Below are positions 15,329-23,091 of a DNA stretch of 44,686 nt, piece after piece. Numbering within the stretch: the stretch's first letter is position 1; every line of letters begins with the position of its first letter. Origin of the DNA: Chloroflexota bacterium (GTDB taxonomy: Bacteria > Chloroflexota > Dehalococcoidia > Lucifugimonadales > UBA1127); contig JAPONS010000010.1 in assembly GCA_026713825.1 (NCBI GenBank), positions 1-44,686 on the forward strand, in the 5' to 3' direction. The notes under the pieces are model-generated. The model saw nothing but the letters and a program-made list of their open reading frames with translations, was not told where the DNA came from and made no database searches. A program made the position numbers and the translations under genes.

Positions 15329-16853
15329 CTACTTTCCCCGCGACGCGCTCGCTATATCTCAAGTTCTCCAGGGGTTCGACACCGACACCTTCACTGAAGA
15401 GCTTGAAGGTGTGCGAGTTGCAATCGCATTCGACGAAGAGGCGGCAACCAGCCGCGACGGACGCTACCTCCTTGACCTCTCTGTCAGGCTAGCGGCTCGC
15501 CTGTACCCGAGCCTTACGTTTTTCCCAGTTTCTGCCCGTGCCGAGTTCCCCGACGATCTCATCGCGTTGGCCATTAGAATTAACCCCAACATCGAAACCT
15601 CCAAGTCGGGTAACGCCTACGTTGCTCTTTCAGTCGGGGTACATGCACCTGCCGTCGATGCACCGACCGTACACGCCGGCTGCGACGGCTGGGTTGCCAC
15701 GGTTGGGACTGAGGGACCATACAGCACGAGCGACCTGGGCAACCCCTTCGGAGCTGGCTTTGCGGCCTGCATAGCGGCAGCCAACTTGTTTCGCTTCCTC
15801 TTCCTCCCTGATGGCAAGACTTCGCTGGACACCGATGCCAGCTTTCCTCCCGACGCGGACTCTTTCCCCCGTCTAGTGGCCTCCAATCTGACAGACCCCT
15901 TGGTGTTGTTCGGCGTTGGAGCAGTCGGCAATAGCACCGCCTGGTCCCTGGCGCGGACGCCGCTCACCGGGCAGATTCACCTAGTCGATCCACAAGTCGT
16001 CGAGCTTAGCAATCTCCAGCGCTATATCCTTTGCGCCCGGAGCGACGAGGGTGGTATCAAAGTCGACATCGCCGGCCAGGAGTTTGGAGGAAGGCTAAGG
16101 GCGCTTCCTCACAAGGAAGCTTTGGCCTCCTTCCTCGAAGCCAACGGTTACAGGTGGGAACGCATTCTGGTTGCTCTCGATTCCGCTCATGACAGGAGAG
16201 CTGTACAAGCGAGCCTGCCTCGTTGGATCGCCAACGCCTGGACCCAATTGGGTGATCTCGGCGTGTCCTCTCATTCCTTTTTGGGGCAAGATGCCTGTCT
16301 TGCATGCCTGTACTTGCCGTCCCAGAAATCCAAGAGCGACGACCAAATTATCGCTGAAGGCCTCAAGATACCCCAATTCCAGACCCAAGTCCGTTTCCTA
16401 CTGGGGAACGGCCAGGCGACAGGCAAGGAAATCTGTGACGCGGTTGCCAGCGCTTGGGGCATTCCCACCAAAAACCTTGATCCCTATGCAAATAGGCCGA
16501 TACGTGAGCTTTGGGTGGAGGGCATCTGTGGCGGCGGCATCATTCCTCTCGGTGAGGCCGGACCTGCTCCGAGAGAGTTGCAAGTTCCCCTTGCTTTCCA
16601 ATCGGCTCTTGCTGGCGTGCTGCTGGCCGCGGAAGTGGTCATCGACGTGTTGACCGGCGGGGCCCGACGCAAGACCCTGTTGCGCCAGATGGACGTCTTG
16701 AGTCCTCTAGGAGAACTCTCTCCCCAGCCGGCACTCAAGGCGGGAACGGGGCTATGTATCTGTGAGGACGACGATTTTGTCGCCACCTATCGAGCAAAAT
16801 ACATGGCAGAAGAAGAAATCCCCGTTGGGGTCGGCTTAGGCCAAGTGGATTGA
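15315..16853 (+). CDS. E1-like Ubl-activating enzyme (ThiF/MoeB fold)
   Basis: 512 residues from ATG 15315, overlapping the JAB gene. The Rossmann adenylation domain starts with LVLFGVGAVGNS (198-207), then HLVDPQVVELSNLQRY, the N-Q/R pair typical of ThiF-fold E1 enzymes. C328 and C331 (DACLACLYL) are candidates for zinc or thioester Cys. The first 190 residues form a separate N-terminal domain of unknown fold, and the C-terminal part has GICGGGIIPLG. No E2 domain is fused, unlike Cap2 of type II CBASS. It should adenylate the Gly end of the DUF2604 Ubl. Confidence 0.85.
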   Translation: MALADYFPRDALAISQVLQGFDTDTFTEELEGVRVAIAFDEEAATSRDGRYLLDLSVRLAARLYPSLTFFPVSARAEFPDDLIALAIRINPNIETSKSGNAYVALSVGVHAPAVDAPTVHAGCDGWVATVGTEGPYSTSDLGNPFGAGFAACIAAANLFRFLFLPDGKTSLDTDASFPPDADSFPRLVASNLTDPLVLFGVGAVGNSTAWSLARTPLTGQIHLVDPQVVELSNLQRYILCARSDEGGIKVDIAGQEFGGRLRALPHKEALASFLEANGYRWERILVALDSAHDRRAVQASLPRWIANAWTQLGDLGVSSHSFLGQDACLACLYLPSQKSKSDDQIIAEGLKIPQFQTQVRFLLGNGQATGKEICDAVASAWGIPTKNLDPYANRPIRELWVEGICGGGIIPLGEAGPAPRELQVPLAFQSALAGVLLAAEVVIDVLTGGARRKTLLRQMDVLSPLGELSPQPALKAGTGLCICEDDDFVATYRAKYMAEEEIPVGVGLGQVD

Positions 16854-16970
16854 GTCATCTACTCTTATAGCGTAGGTGTAAGGAGAATCAGGGCCTTGGA
16901 GGGCTACAGAATCCCATAACCTAGGTGCGCTTTGACACGACTCTTTCGCCGGTTATACAATTCCGCCACT

Positions 16971-17642
16971 ATGACTGAGGCTCCGAAAGCATGGAGCGTC
17001 TTTCTGTCGAGACTGATCTCGGAGTCTTCCGACAGGGATCAGGCTGACCCGCTCTTGCTCAAAGACCGAGACGTTGCGGCAGACATCCGCGATTTTATCG
17101 CTGCGCAGCTCAACTCTTCTGATAGCCCGCAGGTTCTTGTCTTGGATCTTGGGGGAAGCGCGTTCACCCCCTTAGCCTTGCAAGAACTGATTCTCCCGCT
17201 CGCTCAGAGGATTCGCGGTGGTGAGTATGGAGTCATGCGGCTGGTCATCAGCACCTCCGACCCGGGTGTTGGAAACTACATTCGCTACATGGCGCAAGCG
17301 CATGAGTTGCCGCTTTACCTTTCTCCCTCGCCTTCCAATCTATGGGATAGCCATCCAGTCGGTGGCCTGACAGAAACTGAAATAGCGACCCTGGATACCA
17401 TCATCGCGTTTGGCGGCCGACTGACTGCGTCCAGCTTGGCGGCCATAGATAGCATAAGGCCGAGTGCTGCGACGAATAGACTGGTGAAACTGGACCGAGA
17501 GGGTTATCTCCTCCGACAGCCTCGTGGACGCCGAGAGGGTGACATCTACATCGAGCCCCGTTCCGCAACGGCGACTCCGAGGGTTTTCGAAAGGCCACTG
17601 GCAGTTAGTGAGAGCAGCACCGGACCCAGTACAGTCGCCTGA
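16971..17642 (+). CDS. STAS-like and winged-helix protein
   Basis: 223 residues from ATG 16971. The N-terminal half has the beta-alpha pattern of STAS-like domains of the DUF4325 kind (VLVLDLGGSAFTPLALQELI; GVMRLVISTSD). Residues 145-195 look like a winged helix (LDTIIAFGGRLTASSLAAI; NRLVKLDREGYLLRQPRGRREGD). It lies 117 nt after the E1 gene on the same strand, so it could belong to that operon or stand alone. A regulatory role for the neighbouring systems is plausible but unproven. Confidence 0.6.
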   Translation: MTEAPKAWSVFLSRLISESSDRDQADPLLLKDRDVAADIRDFIAAQLNSSDSPQVLVLDLGGSAFTPLALQELILPLAQRIRGGEYGVMRLVISTSDPGVGNYIRYMAQAHELPLYLSPSPSNLWDSHPVGGLTETEIATLDTIIAFGGRLTASSLAAIDSIRPSAATNRLVKLDREGYLLRQPRGRREGDIYIEPRSATATPRVFERPLAVSESSTGPSTVA

Positions 17643-17695
17643 GGGACCGTCCACCGTAGGGCGGTGTCAGGATCACCTTTTGATTCGATTCCTGT

Positions 17696-17719
17696 GCGCC
17701 AGTACGTCTGCCCTGGCGC
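17696..17719. terminator. Hairpin between convergent genes
   Basis: GCGCCAG and CTGGCGC form a 7-bp perfect stem with a 10-nt loop between the ends of the STAS-like gene (+) and the AbiEii gene (-). There is no T-run, so efficiency is uncertain. Confidence 0.4.
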
Positions 17720-17756
17720 GGGGACAGCGGCGGGAACTAGGGCCTAGACGCCGGGT

Positions 17757-18821
17757 TCACCGGCGGCTCTCAATTCCGTTGACAGTGGCTTCGGCATGTT
17801 CAATCTGCGCCATAATCCAGTCGAACGTCGGGACCTCTCCGAGAATCATGCCCCCCATGGCGTCATAGTCGGCTTCGATCATTGCGCGAAGTTCGCTCTG
17901 TGGGACGAGTCTGAGCGATCCGGGAACTGCTTCCTGGAATCGCTTCCAGGCTTGGCGGAACGCGATAAGATTGTGATCCCGGACTGCAGCCAGCATTGAA
18001 ACGTTGGACAGGGCGGACATGCCACTCTCGGTCGCCGTGATCATGGCTACATCGTAATAGTGGCGCGAGACCCGATCCCTATCAAGTGGCAGCCTCTGTT
18101 GGTCGCGGTATCCACAGTGCAGCCCGTGCAGAATCAGCAGCTTCTCCCAATAGGTCCGCTCCGGCGCAATCACTTGAATATTGCTCACCTCAAGTGACCT
18201 GGAAGGCAGTTCTTTGGCCAGTATAGGGGTAACAGTACAGTTTAGGTTTGGATCCAGCGCTGATCTCGCTCCCGCCTCGATCTTCACGCGAGGGGCCACG
18301 TAGGAGCCAACACCACTCGGATACTGGGTGGAGTACTCGATCAGTAACGACTGCCTGTCGACATCATTCTCATCCGGTATGACCCGGCACCCCTCCACAA
18401 TCTGGTTAATCGATGAAGTCAGTCCATCCGACAGGTCTCCTAGGATATAGCTGCTGCATGCATCGCTTAGCTTCCCAAAGAGGTCGCTCCGCGCTCTATT
18501 CGAGAGATTCTCCGCGATGGTCGGATCGTCGGCGCCCGCAAAGCCCAAGTCGTCACGATAGACGACGAGATCTATGTCTTCCGAGAACCTTTGAATGAGC
18601 CCAAAGGCCTTGGACAGGGAGGTCCCACCCTTGAATAGCAGTCTCGGATGCCCGACGGGCAGCTGGTTGTAGAGCACTTCCAGCACAAGACAGACCCAGA
18701 GGTCCTTTTCTACGTAGCTGGGCAACGTATCGAGTCGGCTCGCTGCGGCTTCGAACACGTCTCGCTTATCTAGCTCCGGAAGAGCGAGAAACCATTCGAG
18801 CGATTTGAGGGTTTCATTCAT
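17757..18821 (-). CDS. AbiEii-type nucleotidyltransferase toxin
   Basis: A 354-residue protein. FKGGTSLSKAF (63-73) and SEDIDLVV (D82, D84) are the nucleotidyltransferase motifs of the AbiEii/MenT family, whose members block growth by modifying tRNA or other RNA. The middle and C-terminal helical regions (PERTYWEKLLILHGL; DRVSRHYYDVAMI) match the family's usual order. It starts 4 nt inside the antitoxin gene, so the pair is co-translated. The pair forms an abortive-infection type toxin-antitoxin system. Confidence 0.88.
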   Translation of the reverse strand: MNETLKSLEWFLALPELDKRDVFEAAASRLDTLPSYVEKDLWVCLVLEVLYNQLPVGHPRLLFKGGTSLSKAFGLIQRFSEDIDLVVYRDDLGFAGADDPTIAENLSNRARSDLFGKLSDACSSYILGDLSDGLTSSINQIVEGCRVIPDENDVDRQSLLIEYSTQYPSGVGSYVAPRVKIEAGARSALDPNLNCTVTPILAKELPSRSLEVSNIQVIAPERTYWEKLLILHGLHCGYRDQQRLPLDRDRVSRHYYDVAMITATESGMSALSNVSMLAAVRDHNLIAFRQAWKRFQEAVPGSLRLVPQSELRAMIEADYDAMGGMILGEVPTFDWIMAQIEHAEATVNGIESRR

Positions 18822-19441
18822 GCGGCAACAGTCAGTTCAGCCGCTATACTGTGTGCCAACGGCAATGCCCAGCCGGGTAAACCCCCACTGTTCTGCACCA
18901 GGTCCCGTTTCACATCGTCAGGGAGATCCCGCTTCAGAGTCGAAATGACCTGGGGGTCTGAGGCCTTGTCAGGACCAAGCCATCGCAGTGCCTGTGCCAC
19001 AGGTGCCGCCGGTTTTCCAGCCCACTGCATGACTCTAGGGCCCGCATGTTGGAACCGGACCGTTCGTCCGTCTATTACGAGTGTCCTCGTGGAGCCGTCC
19101 GTCACATAAGAGGCCTTCGCGGGCACTGCGTTAGTGAGACCGAGCTGGTTGGCAGCCACTAAGCCATCCGGAATAATTCGGAAACCGTCCCGCCGTGCTA
19201 GTGCTGCGATGGCGGCATCCCAGTCGACCGGAGCAGGTCGTTTCAGCATGTCGCTCATCCTGGGCATATCGTAAAGCCCGTGGCCGACCCGGCGCAGTTG
19301 GCCCGCTTTGACGAGGCGCGACAGCGCCTGATCGACAGCCTCACGGCTGCCGAGACCGAGGAAGTCCTTTGGGGTACCTACCCACTTTCCTCTACCACGC
19401 TTGGACATCCTCTTCATGATCTTGTGGGCTATGGGAGTCAT
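18818..19441 (-). CDS. AbiEi/DUF6088-type antitoxin
   Basis: A 207-residue protein. The N-terminal 70 residues form a winged helix (DFLGLGSREAVDQALSRLVKAGQLRRVGHGLYDMP), and the rest is the DUF6088 domain (RIIPDGLVAANQLGLT; LVIDGRTVRFQHA). In AbiE systems this gene precedes the toxin, neutralises it and represses the operon. ATG 19441 follows GAAAGGGTGG. A minus-strand promoter with consensus spacing lies 38 to 66 bases upstream. Confidence 0.85.
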   Translation of the reverse strand: MTPIAHKIMKRMSKRGRGKWVGTPKDFLGLGSREAVDQALSRLVKAGQLRRVGHGLYDMPRMSDMLKRPAPVDWDAAIAALARRDGFRIIPDGLVAANQLGLTNAVPAKASYVTDGSTRTLVIDGRTVRFQHAGPRVMQWAGKPAAPVAQALRWLGPDKASDPQVISTLKRDLPDDVKRDLVQNSGGLPGWALPLAHSIAAELTVAA

Positions 19442-19478
19442 TAGACCACCCTTTCACACAGTCATTCTTCTTGTCAGA

Positions 19479-19507
19479 AATTTACCGGCTATATCTTACT
19501 TTGTCAA
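19479..19507 (-). promoter_or_regulatory. Promoter of the AbiE operon
   Basis: On the minus strand TTGACA (19507-19502), a 17-bp spacer and TAAATT (19484-19479) lie about 38 nt before the antitoxin ATG. The match to the sigma-70 consensus is strong. No clear inverted repeat for autoregulation was noticed. The rest of 19508-19727 holds nothing recognisable. Confidence 0.65.
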
Positions 19508-19727
19508 GGATGTCCCACCGGTACTTGCCAGCCTATTCCGTGGTTCGGTGGGATCGTGTGCAGAACCTAGCGCTCACCAGGGACTAGGTTGACTGTCTGA
19601 TGGACGAGCTGCCGAAGACCGACGCGGCCACGGGTTACGATCACGTTCACCCCAACCCGTCTCCATACGACAAGCCTTGCTACAAGACGTTCGCCATATC
19701 CAAATGGAAATCGCATCAACCAAGACA

Positions 19728-19756
19728 TTGACTAAATTTAGCTAATAAGCTAATCT
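19728..19756 (+). promoter_or_regulatory. XRE/ImmA operon promoter with palindromic operator
   Basis: TTGACT (19728-19733), a 17-bp spacer and TAATCT (19751-19756). The palindrome TTAGCT-AATA-AGCTAA (19738-19753) fills the spacer and touches the -10 box, so a bound protein would block RNA polymerase. The same TTAGCT-N4-AGCTAA palindrome sits in the same place in the promoter of the multiubiquitin operon at 21119-21134. The regulator is most likely the XRE protein encoded immediately downstream. Confidence 0.75.
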
Positions 19757-19796
19757 TCCAACCAAGTCCGGCTAAGCCAGAGAGGAGGGACAGGTC

Positions 19797-20153
19797 ATGG
19801 CAGAGCGATTCGGAGATACCCTCAGAAGGTCCCGGCAGAAGGCTGAGATGACCCTGGGGGATGTTGCGAGGCTATTGGACGTCTCCGTGGTCTACGTCTC
19901 AGACGTGGAGCGCGGCAACCGCAGACCGTTTAGCAACGAGCGCATCCTGAAAGTCGCGAGGTTGCTGAAAGCAGATCCAGCACCGCTGATTGCCGCGGCA
20001 GATGTCGAGAAAGGTGTCATCGAGTACGACATCTCCAAGGCCAAGCCGCTGGAGGCCAGGGTTGTTGGAGACCTTGTCAGCGGACTGGCCCGTGGCGGCA
20101 TCTCGGAGGATCAGCTGGAGAGGATCAGGACGATCCTGAAGGACTCCGAGTAG
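19797..20153 (+). CDS. XRE-family transcriptional regulator
   Basis: A 118-residue protein. The N-terminal helix-turn-helix is plain: FGDTLRRSRQKAEMTLGDVARLLDVSVVYVSDVERGNRRP (residues about 5-44). The C-terminal half is helical (VVGDLVSGLARGGISEDQLERIRTIL) and probably mediates dimerisation. AGGAGGG precedes ATG 19797. It is followed by an ImmA/IrrE protease after 4 nt, a classic pair in which the protease cleaves the repressor on a stress or infection signal. It very likely binds the two TTAGCT-N4-AGCTAA sites. Confidence 0.9.
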   Translation: MAERFGDTLRRSRQKAEMTLGDVARLLDVSVVYVSDVERGNRRPFSNERILKVARLLKADPAPLIAAADVEKGVIEYDISKAKPLEARVVGDLVSGLARGGISEDQLERIRTILKDSE

Positions 20154-20157
20154 GTAG

Positions 20158-20793
20158 ATGACGATGTGGCAGGGACTAGTGGGAGTGCGTGCAGATCGCG
20201 GCTACAGCTACCGGAAGCTGGAGAAGGTTGCCTCCTACGTTCGCGACCGGCTCGAATACTCTCCGACTGAAGCGATCAATACGCTGCTGCTGTTCGACGG
20301 CCTAAACATCAAGGTGCGGGACAGGACAGGCCGGGACATCCCGATACACGGCAGCGTGATCGAGCTCAACGGTTCTGAAGGATTTGCGAAGTATGATGGA
20401 GACCGCCGCGTCATTGAGATTCTGGCGTCGCCCGAGACCTACGACTGGTTGGAGACGGGTCACCCACGCGGCGGTTTTTTCGTTGCCCACGAGCTGGGAC
20501 ACTGCCTGCTGCATACCGACCAGCTTGTGCGCTTGGCCCAGATGCCCAAGGCGAAGCAGGCTGCGCTCCATCGGGGTGGGCAGGAGGTCAGACACGAAGC
20601 CTACCGGGACACCGAGTGGCAGGCCAACGCGTTCGCCGGCGCCCTGCTGATGCCCGTCCAAGGGCTCGTGATCCTTGAGCAGGAGCACGGTGAGCTCTCA
20701 CAGGACATTATCGTCGAGCACTTCGACGTCTCTACCGAAGCCGCGGGCTATCGGCTTGAGCTGTACAACGATAGGAAGAAGGAGTTGCTCTAG
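20158..20793 (+). CDS. ImmA/IrrE-family metallopeptidase
   Basis: A 211-residue protein with the zinc motif HELGH (111-115) and the third ligand in TEWQANAFAGALLMP (E153), the hallmark of ImmA/IrrE peptidases. In other systems these enzymes cleave a partner XRE repressor to turn on phage or stress genes. The XRE gene directly upstream is its obvious substrate. No membrane helix or signal is present, so it is cytoplasmic. An intrinsic terminator lies about 105 nt after the stop. Confidence 0.88.
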   Translation: MTMWQGLVGVRADRGYSYRKLEKVASYVRDRLEYSPTEAINTLLLFDGLNIKVRDRTGRDIPIHGSVIELNGSEGFAKYDGDRRVIEILASPETYDWLETGHPRGGFFVAHELGHCLLHTDQLVRLAQMPKAKQAALHRGGQEVRHEAYRDTEWQANAFAGALLMPVQGLVILEQEHGELSQDIIVEHFDVSTEAAGYRLELYNDRKKELL

Positions 20794-20899
20794 CCGCAGC
20801 TTCCAGGGCGGCCACGAGTCCAGCTTCCACCCGCCGCCGGCCTGAGCTGGCGGCCTGCGGCCGACTCTGTGGCGTGACGCTGCGGTCGTAATGCAGACT

Positions 20900-20931
20900 C
20901 CCGGTAGTTCTACCTGCCGGGGGTGCTTTTT
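20900..20931 (+). terminator. Intrinsic terminator after the XRE/ImmA operon
   Basis: CCCGGTAG and CTGCCGGG pair over 8 bp (one G-T pair) with a 6-nt loop, followed by GGTGC and five T residues (20927-20931). It separates the XRE/ImmA operon from the multiubiquitin operon, so the two are transcribed independently from similar promoters. The remaining stretch from 20794 to 21107 shows no gene. Confidence 0.7.
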
Positions 20932-21107
20932 CCCCCTCGCAGGACTGGGGACGCAGTGAACATGCCCTGACAGGTTGGCTGCTGCCCCTCCCGTCAATAC
21001 TCTTCTTCCGTGGAAGCTGAGGTCGACCCGGGATACTCGGAAGGGAGGGAAGTCAACCGACGTACCTTGCCGGAGGAATCGGTTGACGGGTCTCTCTACG
21101 CAGGTGG

Positions 21108-21137
21108 TTGACAGATACTTAGCTCATTAGCTAAAAT
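21108..21137 (+). promoter_or_regulatory. Multiubiquitin operon promoter with XRE-type operator
   Basis: TTGACA (21108-21113), an 18-bp spacer and TAAAAT (21132-21137). TTAGCT-CATT-AGCTAA (21119-21134) overlaps the spacer and the -10 box, as at 19738. The two promoters therefore share both the operator and its position, which is direct support for common repression. Confidence 0.75.
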
Positions 21138-21212
21138 ACTAATTACGGTCTCCAAACGAGAGGCCGCCGGTCCCCAAACCAAATCCTTATTTCAGTCAAC
21201 GGAGGCTGACTC

Positions 21213-21497
21213 ATGGTAGCAGAAGATCAGAAGCCCATCCCCATCGATGTGGAGGACCACAAGACGACCACGATCGTCGTGGAGGGCACTCCCCACAAGT
21301 GGTTCGAGGAGTACATCACCTATGAGCAGGTGGTCACGCTCGAAGTGCCCGACTACGCGCAGAACCCGCAGATTACCTACACGGTGATCTACAAGCGAGG
21401 CCCCCGCGACAAGCCCGAGGGCACCCTCTCCAAGGGCGGCACCGTTAAGGTCGTCGAGGGAATGGTGTTCAATGTTACACCGACTGGTCAGTCATAA
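21213..21497 (+). CDS. Multiubiquitin-domain ubiquitin-like protein
   Basis: A 94-residue protein with one beta-grasp domain of the multiubiquitin type (HKWFEEYITYEQVVTLEV, ITYTVIYKRGPRDKPEGTL, GMVFNVTPTG). The C-terminus is TGQS rather than Gly-Gly. A strong GGAGG site lies 7 nt before ATG 21213. The E1 gene begins inside its last 26 nt. Multiubiquitin genes next to a ThiF-fold E1 and DUF6527 form a recognised predicted conjugation module in bacteria. The target and whether the tail is processed are unknown. Confidence 0.82.
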   Translation: MVAEDQKPIPIDVEDHKTTTIVVEGTPHKWFEEYITYEQVVTLEVPDYAQNPQITYTVIYKRGPRDKPEGTLSKGGTVKVVEGMVFNVTPTGQS

Positions 21498-22665
21498 CGA
21501 CGACCTCCGGCGTCTGCTCGAAAAGGGCTACGCCGTAGCCGTCGACAGCAATCACCTCGTCGTCCGGGATATTCCGTACCTGAACGGCGAGGTCGGGCTG
21601 TAGTGGGGTGCACTCGTCGCGAAGCTGGAGTTCATTGACAAGGTGCGCGTCACCCAGGACGACCACCAGGTGTACTTTGCCGGGTCAGTGCCCCACGGCT
21701 TGGACGGCAATCCGATCCCGAACCTGGCCGGGGGTCCCACCACCATCGTCCTGAGCGAGGCCTGTAGCGACGTGGTCGTGCAGCGGTCGTTCTCCAACAA
21801 GCCCAAGGCCACGGGCAGGTTCGAGGACTTCTTCCACAAGATCGAGAGCTACGTCGCCATCATCTCGGGGCCGGCGATGGAGACCCACGGCGCCAACCCC
21901 TACACGTTCCGCTCCGTGCAGGAGGCCCCAACCGATTCGGTGTTCAAGTTCCACGACACCCTGACCACCCGAGCGGAGATCTCGGACCTGGCCGCGAAAT
22001 TCAAGGACGATGTGATCGCCATCATCGGCCTAGGCGGCACGGGCGCATACGTACTGGACTTCCTAGCAAAGACGCCCGTTCGGGAGATTCGGGCGTTCGA
22101 CCTGGACCCCTACCACGTGCACAACGCCTTCCGGTCCGCCGGACGGCTGGAGGAAGGTGAACTGGGGAAGTCAAAGGCGGCGGTCTACGGCGGCCGCTAC
22201 GAGAACTTCCGCACGGGCCTGTCGGTGACCCCCGCGTTCATCGACGCGTCCTGCCATGAAGAGGTGGACGGGGTTACCTTCGCCTTCGTCTGCGTCGACA
22301 AAGGTTCATCCAGGGCGGGCATCTTTGACCTGCTCATATCCAAGGGCATCCCCTTCATCGACGTGGGGATGGGGCTGAACCGCAAGAGGGGCCCCATCAG
22401 CGGCCTGCTGCGCACCACCTACTACTCGACGGAGCACGGGCAAGGGGTCAGGGAGAAAGACCTGGCCCCGCTTACGGATGACCCGGATGACATCTACCGG
22501 ACGAACATCCAGATCAGCGAACTGAACGCCCTCAACGCATGCCTGGCGGTGGTTAGGTTCAAGCAGCTCAGGGGCTTCTACTTCGAGGACACTCCCTACC
22601 ACCACCTGGTCATGGACGTCAGCGACCTCAAGACGGCGGGGGAGTGTGGGCTTGGCGAAGATTAG
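21472..22665 (+). pseudogene. E1-like ThiF-fold enzyme interrupted by an in-frame amber codon
   Basis: From ATG 21472 the frame reads SHNDDLRRLLEKGY and HLVVRDIPYLN, the usual N-terminal domain (DUF6791-like) of E1 enzymes in multiubiquitin operons, up to codon 43. TAG at 21601-21603 then interrupts a segment where relatives read Leu-Gln-Trp-Gly; here it is CTG-TAG-TGG-GGT, so a CAG-to-TAG change is likely. The frame continues without shift: VTQDDHQVYFAGS, then the adenylation domain IAIIGLGGTGAYVLDFL and AFDLDPYHVHN. A GTG at 21643 could restart translation of a 340-residue form lacking the N-terminal domain. It may be a true pseudogene, a read-through gene or a base error. Confidence 0.75.
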
Positions 22666-23035
22666 GCTGGAACGAGTCCACTACATGCCGCAGCACCTGA
22701 GTCCCGGGGTGCTCTACGTCTCGGAGGAGTTCGGTGCCGCGGCACACCTGTGCGCCTGCGGATGCGGCACAAAGGTCAGGACGCCCCTCGGTCCCACCGA
22801 ATGGTCCCTGAAGGAGACCGATGGTGGGCTAACGCTTCGCCCGTCGGTCGGCAACTGGCAGCAAGCCTGCCAGTCCCACTACCTGATCACGGACGGTGAG
22901 GTGGTCTGGGCAGAGCGGTGGACCGCTGAACAGATCGCCGACGGGCGGCGCCGCGAGGAGGAGCGTCGGCGCAGGTACTACGACTCCCTCATGCGCAGAC
23001 TATGGCGGTGGATTAGAGGCCTGTTCAGACGCTAG
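22646..23035 (+). CDS. DUF6527 family protein
   Basis: A 129-residue protein whose GTG start overlaps the E1 end by 20 nt and follows GGGGGAG. It has HYMPQHLSPGVLYVSEEF, the Cys cluster CACGCG (C36, C38, C40), PSVGNW, and CQSHYLITDGEVVWAERW, the order of DUF6527 proteins that accompany multiubiquitin and E1 genes. The Cys and His residues suggest zinc binding. The C-terminal 40 residues are highly basic (Arg-rich helix). Its biochemical role is unknown; it may act as an E2/E3-like or reader component. Confidence 0.85.
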   Translation: MGLAKIRLERVHYMPQHLSPGVLYVSEEFGAAAHLCACGCGTKVRTPLGPTEWSLKETDGGLTLRPSVGNWQQACQSHYLITDGEVVWAERWTAEQIADGRRREEERRRRYYDSLMRRLWRWIRGLFRR

Positions 23036-23091
23036 GAGCGCAGCAACCGGTTCGGGAAGGAAAGAAGACCGAGGGTGACGGAGCATTACCT

